64,000 nucleotides of DNA from Gnetum montanum (taxonomy: Eukaryota; Streptophyta; Gnetopsida; Gnetales; Gnetaceae). The stretch's first letter is position 1. Each line of letters starts with the position of its first letter. Position numbers and translations under genes: made by a program. Of this stretch, positions 1-12,900 are shown in pieces. The notes below the pieces were generated by a model that did no database searches, had not been told where the DNA came from, and saw nothing but the letters and a program-made list of their open reading frames with translations. The stretch is taken from the NCBI GenBank assembly GCA_015680685.1, contig MNCI01007975.1:282715-346714 (forward strand). Direction: 5' to 3'.

Positions 1-877
1 GTAATGAATTGGCACCAGGCTTCTACTTCTAAAGGTAATAAGTAACATTCACATAATAACATCGAGTAAGGTATTTGCATATTTATCTTTAACTTATTGA
101 GAAGAATAGTTTTTTGCACTCTTTCAATATCAGGGGACCTTGTTTCTAGTTTGCTAAATGAATAACCAATAATTTTTTAGACATACTAATAGAATGCCAA
201 AAACAAAGGGGAAAGTGAACACAGACGTTAACATTACACAAATTCAAGGTAGGAAGTGAAAAGTAATGAATAAATATGACATAGAAATCAAATGGTCCTA
301 TTTAGTTAAGGCATAATGAATGCTTCAGCAATCCCATATAACTGTCATTGGCTTTTTGAGATAAGTTTTATGGTATCTGCTAGCAAGGGCGAGATTTAAA
401 TATAACTTCCTAGTTGTAATGGTTTGAAATCTTTTCCGCTAGGCAAACTAAACTTTTATATACAGATACATATTGCTTTGTAATTGTCTTTGTCCATTAA
501 TTCCAATTTTTAACTAATATACATGAAAGCTGCATGCCAGTTGGAGGATGATAAAATTATACTTTCATATAGACTGCTGGCCATAAAAATTATAAACTAT
601 CATTAAATTATCTACCTACTGTAATAGGTCACCCAATTCAACAAGATGAAGACAATGACAATGATACAAAACGAGCGGGATAAAGTCCATGCTAGTTTTT
701 CTGTAGATAATTGGTTGTCATTATCAAGTGATTCTTTTAGAATAGACTGGCTTGTTAATATTTACTTTTATTATTATTTTTCAAATGTATGTCTCAATTT
801 TATGAAAGTTTAGTTAATATATATCAGCATGATAAGCTCTCGCATAGAAGTCAACATTGTTCATTATAACTTTTCAG
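1..877. other. AT-rich sequence with no gene seen
   Basis: No reading frame of note and no recognisable repeat. It ends in a pyrimidine-rich stretch and an AG at 876-877, so it may be an upstream intron of the rhomboid-like gene whose first exon, with the plastid transit peptide, would lie outside the window. Confidence 0.4.
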
Positions 878-901
878 GTTGGGCCAGGGAGACAATAAAA
901 A

Positions 902-3900
902 ATGGTGTTGTATGGGCATGTGTATGTAGATATGGTCTTTAAACAAATGTATCCAGTGGTCCTATCTGAAAGAACAGGTGTAACTTTTTGTTCTCAGATT
1001 GGAGGGCTAAATAAAAAATCTGTTGTTAAGGTACAAAATAGACCTAAAGCAAGAGGGGCAGAACTGTACCTGGCAAAATTTTCTAATTTGAAGACACATC
1101 ACATTTGTGCCGTTGGCACAGATAGAAATACCTTTGTTTCCCGTTTGAACCGACTGGCTTGTATGCTTGGTAATAATGAAGATTCATTCTCTGCAACCAA
1201 TGGGTCAGAACAAGAAGATCCCAACAAACATGTAGAGAGAATTGGTGACACTACTGTTGCATCTGAAACTGAAACACATCAAAAAGCACAGCAACAGTTG
1301 AATTCCTTAGATTCTTACTTTAGCAATCTTCAGGGTAAAGCTCATAATGTGGAAGATGGTGCCAGAAATTCCAATGAAATTCCATCAACAGATAATATTG
1401 CTGCAGCTCAACAAGAAAGTTTGGATGAATCAGATTTGGAAAGACTCAGTACAAACAGAAAAGCAGGGGAATCTCCCAAAGACACCAGTGAAACAAAGTT
1501 AGCATCTGAATTGGATGCATTGGATGGCTACTTCAGGAAACTTAATCCAGGTGAAAAGACTTTGTGTCTTTTAAACTCTTACATTGAATAGATAAACACA
1601 ATTTTTGTCTAATGTTTTAAACTTTCTGTTATTTTATAACAGAATAAAGAACTTATATTATATCTATATATAGAGAACTTCAGAGCACAACTATGCATGA
1701 CTCTAGTTTAAAATTTTGATTTTAACACAACCCTTGAACATTAGCGCGTAAAAGCTGTCCAGCTTGTATTATTATATTTCAGATAAAAATCTATTGGAAA
1801 CCATTGTGCTCTGATGCTTTATTAATTTTCATAATGAAAACTGTTTTTTTTCCTCTTCATCAGTTACAAGATATTCTCAAATTTTAGATTTCATACATAG
1901 AGTGTTCATCGTTGTATATACTTTTCAAGTCTTTTCCATGTTGCCAAAGAAATAATAATATGTGTTCATTCAAAAAATTCTAAGTATAGAGGGAAATCGT
2001 GGGATAAAGTTGTCAAGGATTGAATAGCAAGAGGAATTAACGCTTTCAATGTACTTAAAAACAAATGCAAGGCATTGCAACTTTGGGCTTGGAAAGTCGA
2101 ACAAAATTTCAGACTATTATTTATCCTATTGTAGTATGGGTGTGCAATGTGGGGGCCAAGTCTCAGTGCAAAAAATTGGCAAGCTATTGAAAGGGTGTAA
2201 AAGATCTTTTTATTAGATGAATTGAAGTTGAAGTTTAAGGCCCAAACACTGTATCCTATTCTGCTTTTGGAGTGTGGTCTACTTCCCTTGGAAGCTAAAT
2301 CTCTCTATCAAGTTATTGCTTATACTTAAAACCTTGTAGAAGCAAAACCACCCAAGTTTTTAAAAGTAGTCCTTGAAAGTACAAGAGAATAAGGCTAGTA
2401 CTTTCAAGGAATATAATAGCTCAAGATTTGGAATATCTTAGAAGAGGGGATGCAAAATAGTCCTAAGGATATCCAAAAGTTGGTTAAATAATGGGTATCA
2501 ATAGAGTTATGATCAAATGGATAAGCAAAAAAATATTCTACTTCATGCACATTACAGGTATTTCTTTAGATTTAGCTGTCCAGTGTATTAGAGCTCATGT
2601 CTTGATTAGAGCTTGCAGTTTTACCAGCAGGCTTTATCTGAGTTTACATCATCTAAGGATAAAAAGTGGAAGATTGACTCAGCTAACAAGGGAAGAGCAT
2701 ACATGTAGGTTATGTGGGTTTGGAGCTCTTGAGGATGAGCAAGATGTTATTCTTAGTTACCAAATGATTTGAACATTTAAGGCAAAAATCTAATATTTTT
2801 GCTAACAATTTATATGATTCATTATTGTGGCGTCTAGTGGTGGTTAGTCACTTTGTTGAGTTAGTTGTTGTTTTTCATGACATGAATGTATTAGCTTCTA
2901 GTACATAATAAAATCTTCAGTTTCAATATATGCATCTACAGTTCCTTGCAGAAATTGGACAACTTGATTTATTTTATTTTATTGAGTTGGATAACCTCAA
3001 ATTTTATTTGTTTATTTTTATCTTTTTCATTTGGGTTAGGTTTTTTATGGGTTGAATGTAAATGTGGGTTGAATAAGTACAACTAGTAATGTGTATTATT
3101 AATTTTATTTTAAAAAATAATTAATTATTTAGGTTTTTAGCAAAGTTATTCGTATTAATTTGTTTATATTAATCAAACCAATGGAGAATCCTAATTAAAA
3201 GGGGTTATTATTTGGAATGATGGTAAGATGCTTTTTTCTTTCATGTTATAATGCTTGGGTTTGAGCTTGGGCATAACCACTCAAAAAGAGGTTAGGCTTT
3301 TGCTTGTCTACTAGCCATTTTGGGACTCTATTTAGCAGAATGAGCATTGAGCCTTTGGTTGATGACCTTTTAATAGAGAATCCTCTTTAGATATGTCATC
3401 ATTGTTGATGCATAAATTTTGGTCACACCAACACCGGGGAAGAAAACTCGTTTTAGGAGACTATTGCCTAGGGCGCCTCTCGTATGGGTATGGAAACCTA
3501 GGAATAGTCTTAGCTGAAGAGGGCTATGTGGCCTTTTGCAAATAATAAATTAGAAAGAAATTTGGAATTTAAATTAAATAATTGTCTTCAATACAATAGA
3601 TAATTAAAAGAACTAAGTTTTCCCTGGTCCCGCTGACGCTGCTAGTCCGTGATTGCGGATGGTATCCATTGCTGGGAAGGAAGATCGCGATCGCCACAAG
3701 AGAGGGAGGGAGAGAGAGAGAGATTGCCCACTACAATCCGCATAGGGTAGCAACTGCAGTTCTTAAAGCTTGCTACCGTTTGCCACCTTTTGTGCACCGC
3801 CATAGAGAGGAAGATCGTCCACCCCCGTCTACGCCACCAAGACAAGCTCCTGCCGTCTGCAAGGATCCGATTTTGAGCTACTGGCTCTTGCCTTGGACCT

Positions 3901-6900
3901 TCCTCGAAGATCAACTAGAAGCCTGTAAAAAAAAGAAAAAGAAAAGAGGAAACTGTTGCTTAGTGGAGAGGAAGTTGCCCCTCCAAATTGATAGCTAGAG
4001 CCTGTTTGTGGGACTTCCCTCCCTTCCTTGATCCCTCCCCTAGGCTCCATTTTATAGCCGCTGCAACCATCCATAATGATGTCTACGTTTCATGTAACAG
4101 TTACAAAAACTGCCACCACTTCTTGTGTAATAATGCCCACATTCTTCAATTAAGTGCCCACTTATGTCCGTAACCGTCGTAACTTCCAAAACGTTTGCCA
4201 CTAATGTCCGTAATCGCTGCCATTAATGACCACCGCCCGACAGTTTCAATTTCACTACTTGCATGATTTTTATTGTGGTTATTAAGAAAGAGAAATAGAG
4301 ACACTGATAATCATGGCCCCATGTGAGCATGGGAGTGTTGACATCAACACTTAGCCCCCAAACTTTTAATTGCATGCAAGTGCAAGGAACAAGACCACAG
4401 AAATTTTTAACGGAGATGCAATAGGTAGAGAATCACGAACATCACAAAATAAGCAAATGGAAACTTCAAAGTAAACTATACTAACCTAAACATGATTAAA
4501 ATAACCAAATAATCAAAAGAGAACAAGACGTGGGCCACCCAAACCACACCATCTTATTTAATCAAACTCTAAATATATAATTTTATTATCTTAACTACAT
4601 ATATCTATATATAATTAAAATATAATTATGATTTCTTTCCCAGTCTTCTTACAAAGTAAAAGCCAACAACATGTGGACTACTTTGAGCACAAGACCCATA
4701 CTAAACTTAATGGGGATAGGCTCATATTAGATTGTGGCTAGTCACAACTTTCGGATTTTTCCTTGGAACTTTTTTTTTCTGGAAAATAGGTTTAAAAGGG
4801 GAAATGGAGGTTAGGGTGAGGATAGTTGCCGGACCCCATCACACTTAAGAACTTATTACATTGCCAATGAACATGGTCCTCATTCTTTTTTTTTTTCTTT
4901 TTGAGGAAACTTTGCCCATGGTGTACTTCATTCTTAAGGTAGGAATTTCAACACGAATCTGGTCGATTAGCTGCACTGCCAGTGAACACGATCCTCATTC
5001 TTTTTTTTTTCTTTTTGAGGAAACTTTGCCCATGGTGCAATTCAACCCTCATGTATGTGCCTTTAATTGCGATTCGATAGCATCATAGCAGGTCTCCTGG
5101 GTGGCTAAAGGTTCTCAAGTGGAGATGAACACTCTTCACCCTGTTGTTCACAGGGTAACTATGGATCATCACACTTGAGGGCTAGGGCTTATGAGAGGGA
5201 AAATGGGGTTTTCCAAAGTCACCTAGTGATTATGGCTAACCATTCTCCACCAGCACCTATCCTACACTCACATGATCATGATGATTACATGATAAGTTAG
5301 CACAAATCTCATGCTCCATAATCCAACATAACTATAGAAACTAAAATCTTGAAAAAGACTAGGAAGAATCATAACATTATTGAAATATATAGTATAAAAG
5401 AGATTTTATGTAATAGTAATAAGAAATATTATATAAAGCATTATACTAACATTATTCTCAATGGTGCTCTGATGACCCAACGCCTAGTAACTCAAAAGAC
5501 CATAATGATTATTAAAATCATATGCAAAGCAAAAATCAAAACAAAATTCCAAGAAAGAAATCATTGAAGTGTAAAGAAAACATGCAAATGTGACTATATA
5601 CAAATGAAATGCATGACAAAGAGGAAGAAAACATGCAACTAAGAATCTACTAGGTGTCCATGTGGGGCATCAAAGTAGAAATGCTTTGGATGGAATGCAT
5701 TAAAATTTCTAGGTAACCTATGTCCTTGCACATCAGCAACCTTATACAAATTGGGGCCAATGACGTCTTTAATTCGGAATGGGCCTGACCACATAGGAGA
5801 GAACTTACCTTGAAGATTTGCTTGGTCACATGTTCTACCTTTTTCCAAGACTAGGTCTCCTATCTTAAAGACTTCACCAATGTACTTCATGTCAAGACAT
5901 TGTTTAACAATTTGTTGATGCTTAAGATTACGAAAATCAAGACCTAATCTTAACTTGCTTGATCGTTTTCTATAAAGTTTTTCTTTGATATAAGTTTCAA
6001 TGATAGTTCTAGGTCTTGGTGGGTCATCGGATATAGCCTTTCTAGGAGAATGTTCCATGGATCTGTTGTTAAAATTTTGCACACCTTTAAATGTTTTAAG
6101 ATGTAGGGTTTTACTTACATCTTTATCTTCCCCTAAAGGTGGTGGATCACTTAGACGAAATCCATCGTGTTGTTGATAAGGCAAGGTGTCTCCATAGCTT
6201 TCTTCACCTTCTCTAGAACTTTGATAGGATTGGGTAAAATCTACATGAGAGATAGGATTTATTTTTGTAATTCCACTCACATAGTCATTTTCAACATGTT
6301 CACTACGCTCAACCTCAATAACCCCAACATACAGATTAGTGTTTCAATCTTTCAAAGATTGATTTTGTTGATCCAAGGTTGTAACTACTTGTTTCTAGAA
6401 GGGTTCTCGAGGTATAGTCATGTATTCAAATTTTCCTTTGATAGGGATTAATAGCTCTAAGAAATCTAACCTAAAGAAGCCCCCAAACTTGGCTCCAAAA
6501 GGGGGGGGGAGGAGCACACCATAGGTAGGTGACATGTCAACTACTAGGATATCTGTGTAACATGTGAATGTAGGGTATTGTTTAAGTTGTACTTTCACTC
6601 CTTTTAATGACCCTACTACAGGTATGTGGGACCCATCAAGTTGAATCACATTTTTCGTTTGTGGTATCATTTGTGCTCCTAAAGTCTTACATACCTCAAG
6701 AGGCATGACACTAATAGTTGCTCCAGAATCCATCAAACAATTGTGAACATTCTTTCCTAAAACAATTAAAGTTGTTAGGAAAGGAGGTTACTCTTTCTTA
6801 CTCATCATGGAATTGTTTACATTTTGTACTGATAATGTGTTAGGACTTTCTATGAAGTGAACTTGCCTTTCGAGGATTGCGGATTTTTCTTTTCTAGTTT

Positions 6901-9900
6901 CAAGTGTATGAACTATCTCTTGAATTTCCTCTTTCATTTCGTTAAATTGTAAAAGGTCATAAATTGAGATGATAGCTTTGGTTTTCTTCAAATCCTCAAC
7001 TAGATCATAAGCCTTAGCTACGCTTTTGGCTTCTTGTTGAGGTGGAGTTCTTCTAAGAAGAGGAGGGGAGTTTGCTTGTTGTGGGGCGTTTACTTGTGAT
7101 GACCTGATTTGGTTGTTTACATTGTTAGGAACTCTCCTGTTTGGAGGAGTGTAAGGGTCAGTCCTAGTTTGTTGTTGTAGGTTGTTCATAATGTTAGTAA
7201 GTCTACGATAGCGAGCATTAGGTGGGTTGGGGTTGTTTACCATAACTTGCTCCAATGAGGAAACCTCTTTGTTTTCTGTTTGATGAGGTTCGTTAAGGAC
7301 CATAATAGGAGGTTTCCCATTTTGTTGACCTTGGGTGTTGTCGCCATATAATGCTAAAAATTGGGGACAAGTCTTCTCAGAATGTTGCTTAGTGTTATGG
7401 AGGTGACAATAATTGTCATTGAGTGATGAACTAGGCTTTTTTGGTTGTATAGGACCCTTGTTGTTTTTTGCTTTAGTTCAACTACTTTGTTGGAAAGTTT
7501 TTGAAGTCAAGTTAATATCTAGGTCATTTGATCTTGAGTTTGACTTGGGGGTTCAGTAGGATTAGGTACCTCGTTTGGGTTTATGATGGACTGAATTAAG
7601 GCCTTTGATTGATCCTCATTCAAACCAGTGTTAGATGCTAGGAATGGAGAAAATGTGGGACCCTGAAAATAGCTATTTGTAGGTTGAGTCATTTGAAGGG
7701 AACGGGAGTTTGGAACATAGTGTTGGTCATTGGGAAAGTTGGTAGAGGTAGAGGACTATGTTGCATAGGATTGCTAACGCTCATCATTCCAAACTGGGTT
7801 TGAATGCTATTCATAAGGGTAATTTGTTCTAGCTCCACAACTTTAGCCATTGCTCCTTGTATTTCTGTTATGTTAGATAGCATAGGCAAAGAATGGGTCA
7901 ATGGTAGAGAGGTAAAAGTTGAGGATGCCATTGGGTTGTGGATGCATCTCGCTTGGCACATAGGCCAATTGGTGAAGGAATCTCAAGTTGTAATCCCTAA
8001 CATTTTCCCTATGTAGCTTTCTTAAGTTGGTGAAATTGCTAGATGTTATGGCAGGGCTTGTGAATTTGTCAAACTAAGTCAAAAACTTATTTTTGAACTC
8101 CTACCATGAGTTAATGGAGGCATTAGGGAGCATCAAAAACCATTGGGTTGCTTTGGTTCTGAAAGTCATCACAAATACCCTACATGCCACATCATTTTGG
8201 ACAATGTTGTATATGCCTAATAAGGTTTCAAAACATTGTATATGTTGGCGGGCATCACTAGAAGGGTTTGTGGGGTCGTAGAACAAATTTATGTTCCGGA
8301 GTGACTTTGGGATGTTGTGGTAGTTAGTAAAGTTAAAGGGGTTACTGACCAAGGGAGCTGAGGGTTGATTGGCTNTAGTGTTTGTGGGATCAAAAAACAA
8401 GTTTATATTTTGAAGTGATTTTGGGATATCATGATAATTAGTGAAGTTCAAGAGGTTGCTAACCAAGGGAGCTGGGGGTTGATTAGTTGCCATCCTAGTC
8501 CGAGTTTTCCTATGGATAAAACTTGGAAAACTTGAAAAAACTAAAATATGCTATATTTTTTTTTGAAAAAAAATGTATAAAATTGCAATACTTATAAAAT
8601 TAAAAGGGAAAATAGTAAAATGCAAGATTTTAGAACAATAAACTTAAAATTGCATAATCAAATAAAACCACCTTACCTAACCCAAGACTAAGGTAAGGAC
8701 CACCAAAATACAAATTCAAAAATGGGATTGGGAAACAATGATTTAAAAAAAAAACAATAACAACAACAACAAATTAAAGAAAAATGGGTGATGAGACTCG
8801 AAAGTTTTCAAGAAACAAACTTTTGAAAACAGGAAATAAAGGGCTCGAAAAATATTTTTAAAGATTTTTCAAGGCAATGGCTGAAAATAGAAATTTTAAA
8901 TCAAACAAGTTTGAAACAAGAAAAATGAAAATTTTCAGAAAATAAAAACAGAATAAGGACTAGAAAAGAACAGAAAATAGACATTTTAGAAAATGGGATG
9001 ACAATGGCTAGAAAAATGGTAAGAAAAGCTTATAAACAAAAGGTGGGAGAAAGGCCCTTCTTCTAGTGCCAAAAAGGTGTTGATGCATAAATTTTGGTCA
9101 CACCAACACCAGGGAAGAAAACTTGTTTTAGGAGACTATTGCCTAGGGCGCCTCCCGTATGGGTACGGAAACCCAGGAATAGTCTCAGCTGGAGAGGGCT
9201 ACATGGCCTTTTGCAAATAATAAACTAGAAAGAAATTTGGAATTTAAATTAAATAATTGTCTTCAATACAATAGATAATTAAAAGAATTGAATTTTCCCT
9301 AGTCCCATTGATGTTGTTGGTTTGTGATTGCCAATGGTATCCACTGTTGGGCAGGAAGACTGTGATCACCATGAGAGAGGGAGAGAGAGAGAGAAAGAGA
9401 CTACTCACTGTAGTCCGCAGAGGGCAGCAACTGTAGTTCTTAAAGCCTGCTACCGTCTGCCACCTTTTGTGCACTGTTGCAAAGAGGAAGATCGTCCACC
9501 CACGTCTACGCCACTGAGACAAGCTTCTGCTGTCTGCAAGGATCCGATTTTGAGCCACTGGCTCTTGCCTTGGACCCTCCTCGAAGATCAACTAGAAGCC
9601 TGTAAGGAAAACAAAAGAAAAAAGGAAATTGCTGCTTAGTGGAGAGGAAGTTGCCCCTCCAAATTGATAGCTAGAGCCTATTTGTGGGACTCCCCTCCCT
9701 TCCTTGATCCCTCCCCTAGACTCCATTTTATAGCTGCTACAACCATCCATAATGATGTCTATGTTTCATGTAATGGCTGCAAAAACCACCACCACTTCTT
9801 GTGTAATAACGTCCACATTCTCCAATTAAGTACCCACTTATGTCCGTAACCGTCGTAACTTTTGAAACATTTGCCACTAATGTCCGTAACCGTTGCCATT

Positions 9901-12900
9901 AATGACCACCACCCGATAGTTTAAATTCCCACTAATTGCATGATTTTTATTGTGGTTATTGAGAGAGAGAAATAGAGACGTTGATAATCATGGCCCCATG
10001 CAAGCATGGGAGTGTTGACATCAACAGTCATATAATAGACTTCTAAAACTTAGTTTATCTTATCTTTCTATCATTCAAAATTTTAATAAGAGGCTATCAT
10101 CCTTCATCAATTTTTAAACCTTTATCTATAATGACATTCCTAGGATCAAATGTAATCTCTAATGACTATAATTTTCCTCTTTAAATAGTTAGCCAGGACA
10201 TTGTGCATGGTTAGTTGCCAATATTTTGCACACTTATTAGCTTGTTTTGCCAATGGAAATTTTTTAATTCTATTATGTTTCTTGTTTGCTTCATGTGTTT
10301 TTAGTCTAAGAGGAATGCTTTGTGATAACCTTGATGGATTTTTTCAATACTAACTTAAGGTTGAAACTTTGTAAATTGAAGGTCAAAGGGTGAATTCCTT
10401 TTGAGTTATAGATGTGTTGGCTAGCTCTTTGTCTTAGCTATCAAGGAGATAATAAAAATAATAATAAGACTGGAATATTCAATCCACACCAATTTGATTT
10501 ACATTATGTAAATGGCCATACCATAAAATGGGAAATTAGTAATTATAGGGTGTGTTTCTAATTTCATTATTGCGATGATACTACGTGCGTTTCAAATAGT
10601 TAGCATTGTTAGACCTCAAAGCATAATCAAACTTTATTAAAAGCAAATTTGTAAAAGTAAAATATGAGAAAATTGCACAACAATTGTGATTACAAATGAG
10701 GCATGCATTGTTACAGGGTTTCTATTTGAAAGCTTGAAGGAAGACAAACAACACTATCTTCATGAATAGTCACATTACAATGAAATTTCCAAATTATGTG
10801 AAGATTAAGATGACAAAGATGACTTCAAGCAAGTCGTGAAGATTGCTGGAGCTGAGGGTATAACCAAACAAAATTTATTTAAGGGATGGTTGAAAACCTT
10901 GCAAGAATGTGTAGTGAGAGGATACTTGTTGAAAAAATGAATAAAAGAGCCTTTCATGTTACATAAAGTACAGCTCAGGTCATTGATGCTTAAATGGAGG
11001 CAACAAAATCTAAGCAGTAAACCTTAGTGAATCACGTATCAAAGAAGATGGTTAACTTTTGTAGGTATGAGCAATTTCCAAATAGTTTAAGTTCTTTTAT
11101 TTTAGAGTTGCATGGAGTCATTAACTTCCTATGTTTAATTGAACCTAGGTGAAATAGAATTATATCTAATTAATCATTGTATATGCACATTGAGTGCTAA
11201 AATCATAGTTTGAAAATGTGGATCAGATTGCAAATCACTTTTTCAAGCAGAAGATTTTACATCGTAGATTACCTATAGTGACAACCTGAAATCACATGGA
11301 TTTGTTATTGACCTATATAGAGTGCATCACTAAGTTTTGCGATTTTCGTAGGTGGGTCCCACTTTGTAGTTTAAAAAAATAACATAACCCTAAAATAGAG
11401 AAAACTGTAACCCTAAAATAGCCTTATAAAGATGTGCTTCTCTCTCAATGTATGTGTATAGTCGGAATAAGTTGAAAGTATTTCATTTGAGTTGTTTCTA
11501 TTACATTTTATACCTGCATACTTCTTGTTTTTCTGCATTTTTTTCTTGAAAGCTAGCATGGTATTGAAAGCTAGCTTGGTGGGACTGACCTCAACATTTT
11601 GTGGTCTTAAATTCCAAAATTTCCTAGGGACCAACCAATCTTGGCAAGATGTCTCAATCAACTCGTCTTCTCATTTTAGCACTCACAGATTCTTCTCCTT
11701 TATTTATATATATTTTTCTCTTCTTCTTTCATGCATGTGGTATCATTGTTGCTCCTCCTGATTTAAAGTATATGTGAAATCTGTATAAATTCATCATTGG
11801 GTTCCTCAACGAATTGATTCTTCCTCTTTTTGCAACTCCAGATTGCTACAACTCTTTTCTTGATGTGTGCTTCTTCGTCAAGTTGGAAAATGGTGTAGAA
11901 TGGTGTCTTCTACTGCAAAACATAAGCTTTGAAATTTTCTTCTAGATCACCTGCTGCCTTAATTCATGTATGGTTTCCATCAGGTTGGTCTTCCTTAATT
12001 TTGTTTATCTAATATCTTTTTTTGTTATCTGTTAAACATCCTTTTTTATCTTTGTAATATATTTGTTAATACCAATGGTCATGATGTCGTTTGAAACATT
12101 GCTACCTTTGGATATTTACCGAATTCCTGAAAAGGTTATGTCTTCTGGTGAAATTTTATTTAGGACTTCGGGGTCTTTGATTCTCCACTTCGTGTCCAAT
12201 CTTTTGTCAGAATCTTGGTTTGTAGATCATCGTTTTCTGGATTCTGCACATTTATATTTATCCAATCTTCTTTTTTCCAAAAGTTGTAACTCTGACAGTG
12301 CTTTCAACTTTTGGGGATTGTTACTTTCTCTGACAGTGCTACAATTTTTATAGTGTTTCGGAGTTCTTCGTAATTGTGGGTTCTTAAATACGCTTACAAT
12401 GTGCTTAGGAATTTTCCACTTGCTTAGTCTTACATAGGTTAAGCTCCAACAAGCTCCTTCAACACCCAATAGCTAGACTGGGATAACTATCTTCACTCAC
12501 GTACATGGAAATCTCCTTATTTCACAACTTGTCTTCTTCCATGAGTTCTTTAATTCAGCCTTTTGGCATACGAACTCATTGTGTTTACTTTCTTCAATCC
12601 GGTCCTCCATGCTTCAGGCTCCTTCAAGTGTCAAGCTTTTTCAGGACTCATAGTCTAAGAATATTTACTCATGACTGTGTTTTACAAACTTGTCAACATT
12701 AATTCATACTATCTGGGACCAATGTCTTTCCTCAGATTCCATTTGGAATAATTGAGTGTTCTTCTTCAGAAGCGCACCATTAAGGTGTCTTCAATCTTTC
12801 TTCATTCCTGTTGTTTTTATGACATGCTTCTTGCTTTGGTACAGTCTACAACAGGTCTTCTTTTAGTTTTCTTGCTTACAAATTCTCTTTTCCTTCCTAT

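Larger units (their letters stand above)
3403..10026 (-). mobile_element. Element 1: internally deleted Gypsy-type LTR retrotransposon
   Basis: Two ~948-bp direct LTRs (3403-4349, 9078-10026) start TGTTGATG and end CATCAACA. Flanks are ATCAT (3398-3402) and GTCAT (10027-10031), an imperfect target-site duplication. Orientation is minus: a primer-binding-like TGGCACTAGAAG lies just inside the right LTR and a G-rich polypurine tract just inside the left one. In minus order the interior holds gag with a zinc knuckle, a linker, a retropepsin-like domain, then directly the integrase C-terminal region. Reverse transcriptase, RNase H and the integrase core are missing, so it is a non-autonomous deletion derivative. 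It sits in intron 1 of the rhomboid-like gene, antisense to it. Confidence 0.9.

Noticed and set aside
3395-3399. gtcat upstream of element 1 as an exact target-site duplication
   Set aside because: It lies three bases away from the LTR edge; the adjacent bases are atcat, so only an imperfect duplication can be claimed.
3642-4173. Frames within the element 1 LTRs (also 9244-9849)
   Set aside because: They lie wholly in LTR sequence on both strands and are not conserved as protein between the two LTR copies.
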